Assembly (NCBI RefSeq): GCF_005144865.1
Contig: NZ_SWFM01000002.1
Span: 434,001 to 498,000, forward strand
DNA length: 64,000 nt
Direction: 5' to 3'
From: Guptibacillus hwajinpoensis
Lineage (GTDB): Bacteria > Bacillota > Bacilli > Bacillales > Guptibacillaceae
In this document: piece by piece, positions 49,701-58,306 of the stretch
Position numbering within the stretch: the stretch's first letter is position 1
Layout: each line of letters begins with the position of its first letter
Program-made: the position numbers and the translations under genes
The notes under the pieces: model-generated
The model's database searches: none
The model's input: only the letters and a program-made list of their open reading frames with translations
Told to the model about the DNA's origin: nothing

Positions 49701-51449
49701 TTAATTAACTTCGATTATTCGCTCAAAATCTTTCATTGAATGATAAGGTCTAATCGATTGACGTTTAATCTCCAAGAGATTATCACCTGGTTTAACGTTA
49801 CCGCTTTTAACAGTAAAGGCCATGTCGACGTTTAGTTCATTTAGTGCCTGGATGGAAGTAGAGTTGTAAGCTCCATATGGATATGCAAATGCATTAGTGC
49901 TTTTACCAATTAAGTCGATGCTTTTTTGAATATCCTTTTTAATCTTATCTTTTGACTTGGAAAGAAGGTATGGAAGACGCGTATCAGTCTCTCTTGAATG
50001 GTAACTATGTGTGTGACTTCCATATTCAAAAACATCACTTCCGTCATTAACCTCGTCCCAGCTTAAGAACTGATTTGTATCTGTGTTAAAAGGAACCGTT
50101 TCTTCTGTTACGCGTGAAGTAACTAGAAATTCGACAGCTGTGAAGCCGTACTTTTTAAGAACAGGATAAGCGCGAATATAGTTATTCTTTTGCCCATCGT
50201 CGAAGGTAAGGAGGACGCTGTTCTCAGGAACATGCTTTACTCCCTTTATAAAAGATTCGAATTCTTTTAAAGTAATGGTTTGATATCCTTTTTCATCTAG
50301 TAGATTCATCTGTTTTTCAAACTGATCCAGGAGAGTGACCATGTTATTCAATTTTCCTGTACCGACATAATGATAATCTCGTAAATCCTGTTTCTCAAGA
50401 ACATGATGATAGGTTAGTACAGGTACTTCCTCTGCATAGGCTGGAATCTGGATTCCAATTTTGTTAAGAGGAGTATCCGGTACGGCATTAAGGCCTCCGA
50501 GGATATAGGCATTATAGTTTTGTTGTTTAAGGTAGTTCTTAACTGCTTTATCCTGATTGCTTCCCTTCGGATGAAGAAGAAAAACAGTTGCATTCATCCT
50601 CTGAGCAAGGCCACCTGCTGTTACAGCATCTGGATAATCTTCCGCACCAGATTTAGAAGAAATTCCTCTTACAAATAAAATATTCTTTTTAGGGTTTTCG
50701 GTAGTTTTAATCAATTCGAGGTTCGTTTCAAACCGATTGGATCCAGCAATTCTGTTCACGATAACATTTCTGTTTTTAAGTTCTTTTTCAAGACTTGTAC
50801 TAACTACGGCGTTCCCGCCAACAATTGTAATTTCTTTAATCGTTTCTGGTAGTTCTGCTGGTATCGTGTCTTTCGTGGTTAAGTAGATTGGTGTCTCGTT
50901 AATAGCGGAAGAACTGGATGCTGATAGTGCATCCGCAACCGTTACACCATTTACGAGGTAAGCATGTTCACTTTGCTCTAGTCCTGCTGCACGATTGATT
51001 TCAACAGCGGTTTCAAAGCGATTCTTGCCTTCAATACGTTCTACATCAAAGTTAGCGTTCTTTAATTGCGTTACGACATTTTCTGAAATGGCGCTAGTTC
51101 CTCCAAGAACATAGACTTTGGCTGCTCCTAAACGAGAGAGTTCATCAAGTACAATCTCATTTAACTTTGATGGATAGGAAAGTAGAATTGGAGCATCCTT
51201 TACGCCGGATAACCCTGCAGCTGAAAGGGCATCGGCAGGCTTGTCTGCGCGAGCAAGAATAACAGCTCTTTCTTTGTTATCAACACCCTCTGGCCATCCT
51301 TTGTTGGATATTTCTATGGCTGTATGTAGACGTGTTTCTCCTGCAAGTCGATCTACATTAAGTGAAGCAGCATCAGCGTTATTAGCTGATAAAATAAATA
51401 CATTCATACATAAAAATACTAGTGCAATAAAAAGATACTTTTTCTTCAA
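49701..51449 (-). CDS. Secreted cell-wall-binding polysaccharide deacetylase
   Basis: 582-residue exported enzyme. Signal peptide at 1-27 (ending NNADA), three cell-wall-binding type 2 repeats in about 28-325 (each with a RLAGETRLHTAIEIS or RIEGKNRFETAVEIN motif), then a NodB deacetylase domain in 335-580 with TYHHV, LLTFDDG and YGSHTHSYHS motifs and a YPYGAYN block. It probably deacetylates peptidoglycan or a wall glycan while held on the wall. TTG start at 51449 with an AGGGGGA site; REP-like copy 15 is only 22 bases upstream. The catalytic part is closely related to the next gene. Confidence 0.9.
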   Translation of the reverse strand: MKKKYLFIALVFLCMNVFILSANNADAASLNVDRLAGETRLHTAIEISNKGWPEGVDNKERAVILARADKPADALSAAGLSGVKDAPILLSYPSKLNEIVLDELSRLGAAKVYVLGGTSAISENVVTQLKNANFDVERIEGKNRFETAVEINRAAGLEQSEHAYLVNGVTVADALSASSSSAINETPIYLTTKDTIPAELPETIKEITIVGGNAVVSTSLEKELKNRNVIVNRIAGSNRFETNLELIKTTENPKKNILFVRGISSKSGAEDYPDAVTAGGLAQRMNATVFLLHPKGSNQDKAVKNYLKQQNYNAYILGGLNAVPDTPLNKIGIQIPAYAEEVPVLTYHHVLEKQDLRDYHYVGTGKLNNMVTLLDQFEKQMNLLDEKGYQTITLKEFESFIKGVKHVPENSVLLTFDDGQKNNYIRAYPVLKKYGFTAVEFLVTSRVTEETVPFNTDTNQFLSWDEVNDGSDVFEYGSHTHSYHSRETDTRLPYLLSKSKDKIKKDIQKSIDLIGKSTNAFAYPYGAYNSTSIQALNELNVDMAFTVKSGNVKPGDNLLEIKRQSIRPYHSMKDFERIIEVN

Positions 51450-51470
51450 AATATATTGATCCCCCTGAAT

Positions 51471-51505
51471 CGGGTGGTGACAGGCACCACCCGAAATATG
51501 TCGAA
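51471..51505 (+). repeat. REP-like palindromic element, copy 15
   Basis: Full arms CGGGTGGTG and CACCACCCG around ACAGG at 51471-51493, 6 bases, then GTCGAA at 51500-51505. It lies between the two deacetylase genes, within the 5' leader of the downstream one. Confidence 0.9.
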
Positions 51506-51531
51506 TATCTCTATCTCTATCTCATTTCTCT

Positions 51532-52491
51532 CTATCTCACGCTAACAATCTCTTCAAAGTCATCGATCGAATGATTTGGTCTTACAGAGTTACGGTGAAT
51601 TTGCAATTTGTCATCTCCTGGTCGTACATTTCCTGCTTGAACAGTAAAGGCCATTTCTACCCCAACACCGTCAATCGCTTCCATTGTTTCATCATCATAT
51701 GCACCATAAGGGTAGGCGAGAGCGTTCGTATCACCTATCAGATCAATACTAGTTTGGATGTCTTCGCTAATTTCATGATGTGTTTTAGAAACGAGGTAAG
51801 CTGTGCCGTCTTCTTCTGAGTTATGAAAGGTATTCGTATGACTGGCAAATTCAAACACGTCACTTGAAGCTTCAATTTCTTCGTAACTTAAGTATTGATT
51901 ATGTTCTGAACTGTAGGGTTCTGTATTGGAATGATTATAGCTAGTAATCAAAAATTCAACAGCATTAAATCCATATTGTTTCAGAACGGGATAGGCTTCT
52001 ATGTAATTATTTTTGTGTCCATCGTCAAAAGTAAGTAATACGCTGTTCTCAGGTACATCAACCTGACCATCTATGTATTGCTGGAACTCTTGAAGTGTTA
52101 ACGTGAAATAATTATGATCATGTAACCATTTCATTTGTTCTTCAAAGTCTTTCAATACAATGACAGTGTTTGAAAGACTACCATCCTCTTTATAATGTCG
52201 ATCTCTTAAATCTTCTTGTGCAACAATGTGATGATAAGTTAAGACGGGCACCTCAATAGCTGCGGCCATTTCAGCAGCTTCCGCTAGATTTTTGCCTCTA
52301 AGTTGCGCTTCCAGTTGATTGCTTTCAACATCTTTTAGTTTCTCATCAGATTCAGAAGCGTCTACACTAGCACTACTTTCTTTTGATGATAGGTATTTAG
52401 ACCCGAAACTTCCTTCTTCATTAAATCCGAATCCTACTAAACTACCAACAACAGCTAGCGTTATTAAACCAAATAAGTAAATTTTTTTCAA
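51532..52491 (-). CDS. Secreted polysaccharide deacetylase
   Basis: 319-residue exported NodB-family deacetylase, paralogous to the catalytic part of the downstream gene: VLTYHHIVAQEDLRDRHY, SVLLTFDDGHKNNYIEAYPV and FASHTNTFHNS are shared. It has a signal or anchor peptide (YLFGLITLAVVGSLVGFGF) and a Ser/Glu-rich linker instead of wall-binding repeats. TTG start at 52491 with AAGGGGG 8 bases upstream. The two genes appear to be a duplicated pair, one free or membrane-anchored and one wall-bound. Confidence 0.88.
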   Translation of the reverse strand: MKKIYLFGLITLAVVGSLVGFGFNEEGSFGSKYLSSKESSASVDASESDEKLKDVESNQLEAQLRGKNLAEAAEMAAAIEVPVLTYHHIVAQEDLRDRHYKEDGSLSNTVIVLKDFEEQMKWLHDHNYFTLTLQEFQQYIDGQVDVPENSVLLTFDDGHKNNYIEAYPVLKQYGFNAVEFLITSYNHSNTEPYSSEHNQYLSYEEIEASSDVFEFASHTNTFHNSEEDGTAYLVSKTHHEISEDIQTSIDLIGDTNALAYPYGAYDDETMEAIDGVGVEMAFTVQAGNVRPGDDKLQIHRNSVRPNHSIDDFEEIVSVR

Positions 52492-52608
52492 TTTAATCCC
52501 CCTTTAAGACCAATCGCTAACCATACTACCATATTTATGGGTTAATTTGGTTGTTAAATTACGATTTAATTTCAATATTACAGAATAATTACGTAGCAGG
52601 TGAATTCG

Positions 52609-52660
52609 CGGGTGACAGGCACCACCCGGTTTATGGAGGATATAGTAGAAAAGTGTCGAG
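52609..52660 (+). repeat. REP-like palindromic element, copy 16
   Basis: Core CGGGTGACAGGCACCACCCG at 52609-52628, then 26 bases to GTCGAG with GTAGAA at +16. It is the copy nearest the transposase gene, 79 bases before the leader ORF. Confidence 0.87.
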
Positions 52661-52738
52661 AGGATGATGTTGACGGTGATAGGTTAGGAGAATTATTCTT
52701 AGAGAAAGAGTAGAATTTTGCAAAAGGGAGGAAGAAAT

Positions 52739-52807
52739 ATGACAAATAATCGATTATGTCGGATAAGAAAAAAGCTTCATGAATTTCATCACGCTTTCTT
52801 ATGGTAA
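52739..52807 (+). CDS. 22-residue leader ORF overlapping the transposase start
   Basis: ATG at 52739 with a strong AAAGGGAGG site 7 bases upstream; 22 codons (MTNNRLCRIRKKLHEFHHAF then LW), ending TAA at 52805-52807. Its stop overlaps the transposase start in the sequence ATGGTAA. The transposase ATG has no ribosome site of its own, so translation of the leader is probably needed to load it. The product is basic and His-rich. Not found in any family I know. Confidence 0.6.
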   Translation: MTNNRLCRIRKKLHEFHHAFLW

Positions 52808-53379
52808 GAAAAACACGGTTATGGCTTCCGAATCACTTTTACCATATCGTCAGCCGAGGGAACCGGAAAGATCTGCTTTTTAAAGATCCTCAGGACTATC
52901 GCACCTTCTTATACATTCTTCAGCAAGTCTACGAAACACATTCCTTTGAATTATCCGCATACTGCTTAATGAACAATCACTTCCATCTTCAACTTCGCTC
53001 AAAAGAACATCCCATTTCGAAAATCATGTCATTAGTTAATAAACGATACGCTACATATTTTAATGCGCGATATGAGCTAACAGGTCACGTTTTTGAGAAG
53101 CGTTATTTTGATGAGCCGTTAAATTCATCAGCTAACATGTTAGAAGTTAGTCGGTATATACACCTCAATCCAGTTAAAGCAAACCTCGTTCTCCGGGCAG
53201 AAGACTATCCATGGTCAAGCTATCGTTTATACTTTTCACGAAATAGCAAAATGAAGTCATATATGAATTTATCACCATTGGTAGAAGGGTATCCGGGGAC
53301 CTTTAAAAAGAAGCGTAAAAGCTATTGTGAGTTTGTGAATGCTAAGAGGACTGAGGTGTTTGGTAAAATTCAATTATGA
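52801..53379 (+). mobile_element. REP-associated tyrosine transposase (RAYT)
   Basis: Single-domain Y1 (HUH) transposase of 192 residues. It begins NHFYHIVSRGNRKDLLF (first conserved block), has the HUH motif as NNHFHLQL, and the catalytic Tyr in NKRYATYFNARYELTGHVFEKRYF, with the downstream ADYPWSSYRLY block of RAYT proteins. RAYTs are thought to act once on single-stranded DNA and to spread REP sequences. No TnpB partner and no paired terminal repeats are found, so it is not an IS200/IS605 element. REP-like copy 16 is 140 bases upstream, and 17 copies occur in this window. The start is at ATG 52801. Confidence 0.9.
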
Positions 53380-53447
53380 ATCACCACAAAGAAAAGACAC
53401 CAAATGGATCGGCATCTTCTCTTAATCAAACGTTGTTTAGCTCCATT

Positions 53448-53927
53448 CTACTGATAATCCCATACGACTTTATATTCTCCATCTTCTTTCGCCACAAATA
53501 CTTCCTGAACGAGTGAAAAGTTCCCAAACTGATTATGAAAGTTTTGAGTTACCTTCATCACGTACACTTTTTTCATAATGACGCCATTTACACTTGATCT
53601 CCAATTTTTCTTCGTTTTCACTTTTCCAACTGTATAGGTAAATGACGTAGAACCAATATCTTGTGTAATGAGCTGTGAACGTAGCTGGCTGTATTGTTCA
53701 TCAGAGAACCGGTTTTTCATTTCTGTGTGAAAGAGCTGCCAGGATTTCTTGAAATCACCGCTTTGCTCATATAAGTAAAATTCCTTTACTGTTGCAGAGG
53801 CTTTGGATTTGGGGTGTTGGAGAATGAAGAAGGTGATCGCTCCAGCAAGCAATAGTAACACACAGAGGATAACGATGACTTTTCCGCCACCTCCTCCATG
53901 TTGACGTCTCGTTTTAAAGTGCGACAA
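53448..53927 (-). CDS. Single-pass membrane protein with DUF-like extracytoplasmic domain
   Basis: Unrecognised protein of 159 residues. The N-terminus is basic and Gly-rich (RRQHGGGGGK), followed by one membrane segment (VIVILCVLLLLAGAITFFIL) and about 120 residues outside the cell. That part, with KEFYLYEQSGDFKKSWQLFH and DGEYKVVWDYQ, resembles NTF2-like or DUF4878-type folds in sequence pattern. TTG start at 53927 follows AAGGAGGAAGG. It is convergent with the transposase gene. Confidence 0.6.
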   Translation of the reverse strand: MSHFKTRRQHGGGGGKVIVILCVLLLLAGAITFFILQHPKSKASATVKEFYLYEQSGDFKKSWQLFHTEMKNRFSDEQYSQLRSQLITQDIGSTSFTYTVGKVKTKKNWRSSVNGVIMKKVYVMKVTQNFHNQFGNFSLVQEVFVAKEDGEYKVVWDYQ

Positions 53928-54104
53928 GGTTCCTTCCTCCTTGAAGCTTGACTACTAGAAGTGTATGACAACCATAAGTTGTCCCATGCCGGTAGGTGAA
54001 CAATTTTAAAAAGAAGAGATAGATGCTTTCTATTCGGTTAATACACGGTATAATAGTATAAAAGTCCTGTTTGGTAGGAACGGATCACCATTTGGAGGAT
54101 GAAG

Positions 54105-55031
54105 ATGAACAATAAAATGTTGTTTGTTATACCATTTCTAGTTGCCGTTGGTTGTAGCGATATTGATTCAAATGAACCCATTTCTGAATCAATTATAAAA
54201 GCTAGTGCTGCTGAAGAATCAGCGGATGTGGAGACGGAACTCAGTAGCCATAATGAGAAATTATGGGAGATTATTTATAAAGAGAATATAGAACCTACAG
54301 ATTATAAGGAAATGAACCGTCTATTCACACTCGGCCTAGATGTTGACACGAAAAATGAAGAAGGCATGACCCCTATTGCATATGCAGTTATGATAGAGAA
54401 TCATCAAATGGTTAAATGGCTCTTACAAGCTGGAGCGGACGTTCATTTAAGTGGAGAAAATGAACGTCTCCTTGAGATTGCAACTAATAATAAAAGCTAC
54501 GATATTATTGATCTGTTGCTCAAAATGGGTGCTCAGTTTGAGGTGGGAAATGAGAATATGCTCATTAAGGCAATTCAGGAAGAAAACTTAGACCTCATTA
54601 ATACCTTACTTCAAAATGGATATAACCCTAACCTAGAAGCTGAATTAGATGGCGCAAAGTCCACTTTACTTAACTACGCCATTATGGAAGAAAATGAAGA
54701 TCTTACGACAATGCTTTTAAATGCAGGAGCAAATCCGAATTTTGCTGTTGATAGCGGGGAGGATAGTGCTGTTGTTGTTGCAGTGAAAGAGGGAAAATCA
54801 TCAGAGCTTGTCTCCCTTCTGTTAGCAAGAGGGGGAGATGCTAATGCCCGGTTTAATGGGAAGGCAATACTTTTCGAAGCGATTAAACAAAATCATGAGG
54901 AACTTGTTGAGGCATTGCTCGTAGCTGGTGCTTTACCTTTTTCTTTAGAAGAAAGTGAGCAAGCTTTCGAATTAGCGAAGAAAGATGATAACATAGCTAT
55001 TTCAGAGGTCCTTATGCAATATGGTTGGTAA
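54105..55031 (+). CDS. Ankyrin-repeat lipoprotein
   Basis: 308 residues from the ATG at 54105, 6 bases after GGAGG. A signal peptide of type II (LFVIPFLVAVGCSD, lipid on Cys) suggests anchoring to the outer face of the membrane. Residues 70-300 hold about six ankyrin repeats, e.g. GMTPIAYAVMIENHQMVKWL with LLQAGADVHLSG, and the closing LLVAGALPF and LMQYGW. Ankyrin repeats bind proteins; the partner is unknown. A strong terminator follows. In-frame ATG at 54099 is too close to the ribosome site. Confidence 0.83.
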   Translation: MNNKMLFVIPFLVAVGCSDIDSNEPISESIIKASAAEESADVETELSSHNEKLWEIIYKENIEPTDYKEMNRLFTLGLDVDTKNEEGMTPIAYAVMIENHQMVKWLLQAGADVHLSGENERLLEIATNNKSYDIIDLLLKMGAQFEVGNENMLIKAIQEENLDLINTLLQNGYNPNLEAELDGAKSTLLNYAIMEENEDLTTMLLNAGANPNFAVDSGEDSAVVVAVKEGKSSELVSLLLARGGDANARFNGKAILFEAIKQNHEELVEALLVAGALPFSLEESEQAFELAKKDDNIAISEVLMQYGW

Positions 55032-55043
55032 TGAGACTATAAT

Positions 55044-55086
55044 AAAAGCTCGATTGTGAGGTATAATCTCTCAATCGAGCTTTTTC
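55044..55086. terminator. Bidirectional terminator
   Basis: AAAGCTCGATTG and CAATCGAGCTTT form a 12-base stem continuing through GAG and CTC, with TTTTTC. Between convergent genes. Confidence 0.88.
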
Positions 55087-55980
55087 TTATTTCCCTTTTA
55101 GTACTTCATTCAAGCGATCAGGGTAGTTTGTAAACATTCCGGTTACGCCCCAATCTAATAGACGTTCCATATCTTCTTTTTCGTTTACAGTGTATGGATG
55201 GATGAGCAATCCAGCACTTCTCACTTTTTGGACATATGCTTCGTCAATTTTCGTGTAAGACATCCCAACACCAACAGCGTACTCGGTTAATTCGTTTAGT
55301 TCTTTATCTGACATCGTAGCTTGCTGTTTATAAGAAATCAGTTGTACTAATGGTAGATTCGGATTAAGATCTTGCATTTTTAATAGACTTTCTTTACTGA
55401 ATGATTGAATTAACACTTTGCTCGAGCGTTCGTTTACGCTTGTTAGGTTATATTTTTCTAGTACGCGAAGAAGTTCCTTTTCCATACCAGGGTATACTTC
55501 AGGAGATTTCGTCTCAATGTAGTAGCGAGCGTCTTGACCAAACGTCTGAATGACTTCTTCTAACGTTGGTACTTGAAGTCCTTCGTAAGACTTCTTCGCT
55601 TGCTCAGGATACTTTTCATTGAACCAGCTACCTGCATCAAGCTGTTTAATCTCTTCAAGCGTATAGTCTTTCACAAGGCCTGTCCCGTTTGTTGTACGGT
55701 CAACAGCTTCGTCATGCATTGCAATCAATTTACCGTCTTTTGTCATCTGAAGATCAATTTCGATGTAATCGCCTTTCATTTCATCCCCAAGTTTGTATGA
55801 TGGGATGGTATGCTCAGGGGCATGGCCAGATGCACCACGATGTGCGACATTCGCAAGTTTGTTAGAATTCATGACTGGCTTATTTTCCTTCGCAGCTGCT
55901 GAGGCTAATCCTCCAGCAAAGAAATTTCCGATCAATAATGTGCTGATCGATAGAAATGCTATCTTCATTGCGCGTTTCAT
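55087..55980 (-). CDS. glpQ: Secreted glycerophosphodiester phosphodiesterase
   Basis: Exported GlpQ-type enzyme of about 297 residues that cleaves glycerophosphodiesters to glycerol 3-phosphate and alcohol. The core is [44 protein letters not shown] split here as [11 protein letters not shown] and [12 protein letters not shown], and TKSPEVYPG; all ligand and catalytic His/Glu/Asp residues are present. A signal peptide ([20 protein letters not shown]) precedes it. The start among ATG 55989, 55986 and 55980 is not decided; 55980 has the best spacing from GAAAGG. A terminator separates it from the ankyrin gene. Confidence 0.9.
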   Translation of the reverse strand: MKRAMKIAFLSISTLLIGNFFAGGLASAAAKENKPVMNSNKLANVAHRGASGHAPEHTIPSYKLGDEMKGDYIEIDLQMTKDGKLIAMHDEAVDRTTNGTGLVKDYTLEEIKQLDAGSWFNEKYPEQAKKSYEGLQVPTLEEVIQTFGQDARYYIETKSPEVYPGMEKELLRVLEKYNLTSVNERSSKVLIQSFSKESLLKMQDLNPNLPLVQLISYKQQATMSDKELNELTEYAVGVGMSYTKIDEAYVQKVRSAGLLIHPYTVNEKEDMERLLDWGVTGMFTNYPDRLNEVLKGK

Positions 55981-55989
55981 TGACATCAT

Positions 55990-56205
55990 CCTTTCAAATC
56001 GTCTTTCGAGTAGAAGTATAGACTATGTATGTAAAAAGAGATTTACAAACTGCGCGATCATTTATAGAGTAATAGATTTGATATAACAATGAAATAAGCA
56101 TAATGATATGAATTATACAGAGATTCCGTAGTAAATTGGTATGGAAGTAGTAGTGGTAGAGTAGGGCGTTTATCATAGGAAAGTTAACAAAGTCTAAATA
56201 ATCCG
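55990..56205. other. AT-rich intergenic region
   Basis: About 215 bases of AT-rich sequence upstream of the glpQ-like gene, presumably with its promoter, ending at REP-like copy 17. No other structure is seen. Confidence 0.45.
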
Positions 56206-56247
56206 CGGGTGACAGGCACCACCCGTTTTATGTCAATTAGTGTCGAA
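56206..56247 (+). repeat. REP-like palindromic element, copy 17
   Basis: Core CGGGTGACAGGCACCACCCG at 56206-56225, GTCAAT at +6 and GTCGAA at +16. Between a leftward gene start and the LacI terminator. Confidence 0.88.
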
Positions 56248-56284
56248 AGTGCGGAAGAGAAAGTAGACAATTTAACAAAAAAAG

Positions 56285-56316
56285 AAATCCCCTTTCCATT
56301 AATGGAAAGGGGATTT
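56285..56316. terminator. Terminator after the LacI regulator
   Basis: AAATCCCCTTTCCATT and AATGGAAAGGGGATTT form a perfect 32-base palindrome with flanking A and T. On the minus strand it follows the regulator stop. Confidence 0.85.
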
Positions 56317-56329
56317 GTAATTTAAAGCA

Positions 56330-57352
56330 TTAATTGATTGGACGTTCCGTTTCTTTGTTTATTCTTCTTGTTCTCACAGACTTCCTTTCAACCAGTTCAG
56401 TAGGAAGTTTGTAGTATCTATCTACTTTTTCTAGTGAAAGTTGCTGGAAAATCAGGTGAACGGCAAGGGCGCCTGCTTCGTATTTAGGTTGTTTAATTGT
56501 TGTGAGCGGAGGTGAAACATATTCAGAGAGCTGAATATCATCAAAGCCGATCACTGATATATCTTCTGGGATGGAAATGTTATTCTCTCTAAAAGCTTGA
56601 ATCCCACCAAGTGCCATTTCATCGTTTGCATAGAAAGCAGCGGTCGGAAGGTTACCTTGAGCAATTAGCATTTTGGTTGCGCGGTAACCACCTTCGCGGG
56701 TGAAGTCACCAGATATTTTCCACCTTGATTGGAACCTTAGTTCGTTAGCACTTAATGCCTGCTGGAACCCGTTGAAACGCATTTCGTTATCGTGCGAGTC
56801 ATAAGGTCCGCTAATATAGGCAATTTCCTGATGTCCGTTTTGAATAAGATGCTCCGTAGCGATATAGCCACCTTGGGTATTATCTACTTCGACCTGAATA
56901 ATGTGGTCATTGTTTAGGTTTCGATCGAGAACGACAATTGGAAAGCCCTCTCTTGCTGATTCATGAATGATTTCATCAGTAATGTTATGCGCAAGAATGA
57001 TGGCACCATCAACACGTTTTTCTTTTAAGAATTTCACTGCTGTTGATTGTGACCCACCTATTGAACTACAGGCAATGAGATCAAAACCATTTGTCATCGT
57101 AACCTCTTGAACACCCTTAATGAGTTCAGAATAATAGGGTCCGGAAAGATCTTTTAGAATTAGAGCAATGGTATTGGTTTTGGTTCGCTTCAAATCTGAA
57201 GCGAATCCGTTCTTTTGATAGTTTAATTCTCTAGCAGCATCCTGTACCTTTTTAACTGTAGCAGGACTAACTTTTTTTATGTTATTTAATGCATAGGAAG
57301 CCGTTGATACGGCGACGCCTGCTCTTTTTGCTACGTCCTTAATCGTTGCCAT
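56330..57352 (-). CDS. LacI-family transcriptional regulator
   Basis: Repressor of 340 residues. The start at 57352 (MATIKDVAKRAGVAVSTASYAL) is set by a GAGG site and by the family N-terminus. The helix-turn-helix is at residues 4-24, the hinge at 48-60 and the sugar-binding periplasmic-protein-like domain follows (GGYRATKMLIAQGN, DISVIGFDDIQLSEY). It is the last gene of a leftward set with a sugar ABC transporter and probably binds GAAACGTTTC sites at 60.62 and 60.79 kb. Its sugar ligand is likely the imported oligosaccharide. Confidence 0.9.
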   Translation of the reverse strand: MATIKDVAKRAGVAVSTASYALNNIKKVSPATVKKVQDAARELNYQKNGFASDLKRTKTNTIALILKDLSGPYYSELIKGVQEVTMTNGFDLIACSSIGGSQSTAVKFLKEKRVDGAIILAHNITDEIIHESAREGFPIVVLDRNLNNDHIIQVEVDNTQGGYIATEHLIQNGHQEIAYISGPYDSHDNEMRFNGFQQALSANELRFQSRWKISGDFTREGGYRATKMLIAQGNLPTAAFYANDEMALGGIQAFRENNISIPEDISVIGFDDIQLSEYVSPPLTTIKQPKYEAGALAVHLIFQQLSLEKVDRYYKLPTELVERKSVRTRRINKETERPIN

Positions 57353-57451
57353 TTTCTCACATCCTCTAACTTGACAACTCATTTGTAAGTTTACATTTAG
57401 TTTACCTCTTATAGATAAAAAATGTCACTGTCCAGTGCTTCTTTAATGCCA

Positions 57452-58282
57452 TTATTTCAGACCAGACATCGTGAATCCTTCAACGATATACTTTTGAAAA
57501 AAGGCGAAAATGATGACGATTGGCACAACCATGAAAGCAGCTCCAGCCATTTGGAGAGCGTAATTATTCGCATACTGTCCTTGAAGGAGGGAGAGTCCTA
57601 CTGAAAGGGTGTAGAGGCTTTCATCGTTTGCAATAATAAGTGGCCAGAGGAAACTATTCCATGCGCCAATAAAGGTCAGTATCCCCTGAACTGCAAAGAT
57701 TGGTTTGGCGATTGGGATAATGAGCTTAAAGAAAATATAGAATTCTCCTGCACCGTCAAGTCTTGCGGCTTCAATAAGGTCAGTCGGAATTGTGGTCATA
57801 AATTGCCTGAAAAGAAAAATACTGAAAGCCACAGCGAGACCTGGGAGTATGATTCCTGCCATTGTATTTGTTAATCCCATTTCATTTAATAGAAGATACA
57901 CTGGAATCATTGTTACCTGTGCTGGAATCATCATGGTAGCAAGGACGATATAGAATAACTTTTCCTTACCCTTAAATTTGAACTTCGCAAATCCATATCC
58001 GGCCATCGCATTTAATAGAAGGCCAATAAATGAGAAGAACACGATAATGAGCGTGTTTTTTAAATACACACCAAAGTTTAAGCTTAGAAACAAGTTGATG
58101 TAGTTATCAAAGGTTGGATGACTAGGAATAAGCTGCGGTGGAATGTTGAGTACGTCACTTTCCTGTTTAAAGGAGCTTGAAATCATCCATAGAAATGGAA
58201 TTGAGACGAGAACGCCTCCAGCAATTAAAAATAAAGCTACCACAGGTTTTTCGATCTTTTGTAAAAAGGATCTTGACTCCAT
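57452..58282 (-). CDS. Sugar ABC transporter permease (MalG type)
   Basis: Second membrane subunit of a carbohydrate ABC importer, 276 residues from the ATG at 58282, with GGAG 8 bases upstream; the GTG at 58291 overlaps that site. Six membrane segments are visible, and the EAA loop reads EAARLDGAGEFYIFFKLIIPIAKP. The C-terminus ends QKYIVEGFTMSGLK, typical of the family. It starts 24 bases after the MalF-type gene. No ATPase gene is present in the cluster; a shared MsmX-like ATPase elsewhere is usual in Bacillus. Confidence 0.9.
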   Translation of the reverse strand: MESRSFLQKIEKPVVALFLIAGGVLVSIPFLWMISSSFKQESDVLNIPPQLIPSHPTFDNYINLFLSLNFGVYLKNTLIIVFFSFIGLLLNAMAGYGFAKFKFKGKEKLFYIVLATMMIPAQVTMIPVYLLLNEMGLTNTMAGIILPGLAVAFSIFLFRQFMTTIPTDLIEAARLDGAGEFYIFFKLIIPIAKPIFAVQGILTFIGAWNSFLWPLIIANDESLYTLSVGLSLLQGQYANNYALQMAGAAFMVVPIVIIFAFFQKYIVEGFTMSGLK

Positions 58283-58306
58283 CTTTCTCACTCCGATCCT
58301 ATTAAA

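Noticed and set aside
52801..53379. Transposase as a full IS200/IS605 element
   Set aside because: No TnpB gene and no defined left and right ends flank it; sequence blocks are those of RAYT proteins.
2534..56247. The repeated hairpins as a CRISPR array
   Set aside because: Copies are scattered over 54 kb with genes between and no regular spacers or cas genes.
2534..56247. The repeated hairpins as transcription terminators
   Set aside because: They lack T runs, several sit upstream of genes, and proper terminators lie next to many of them.
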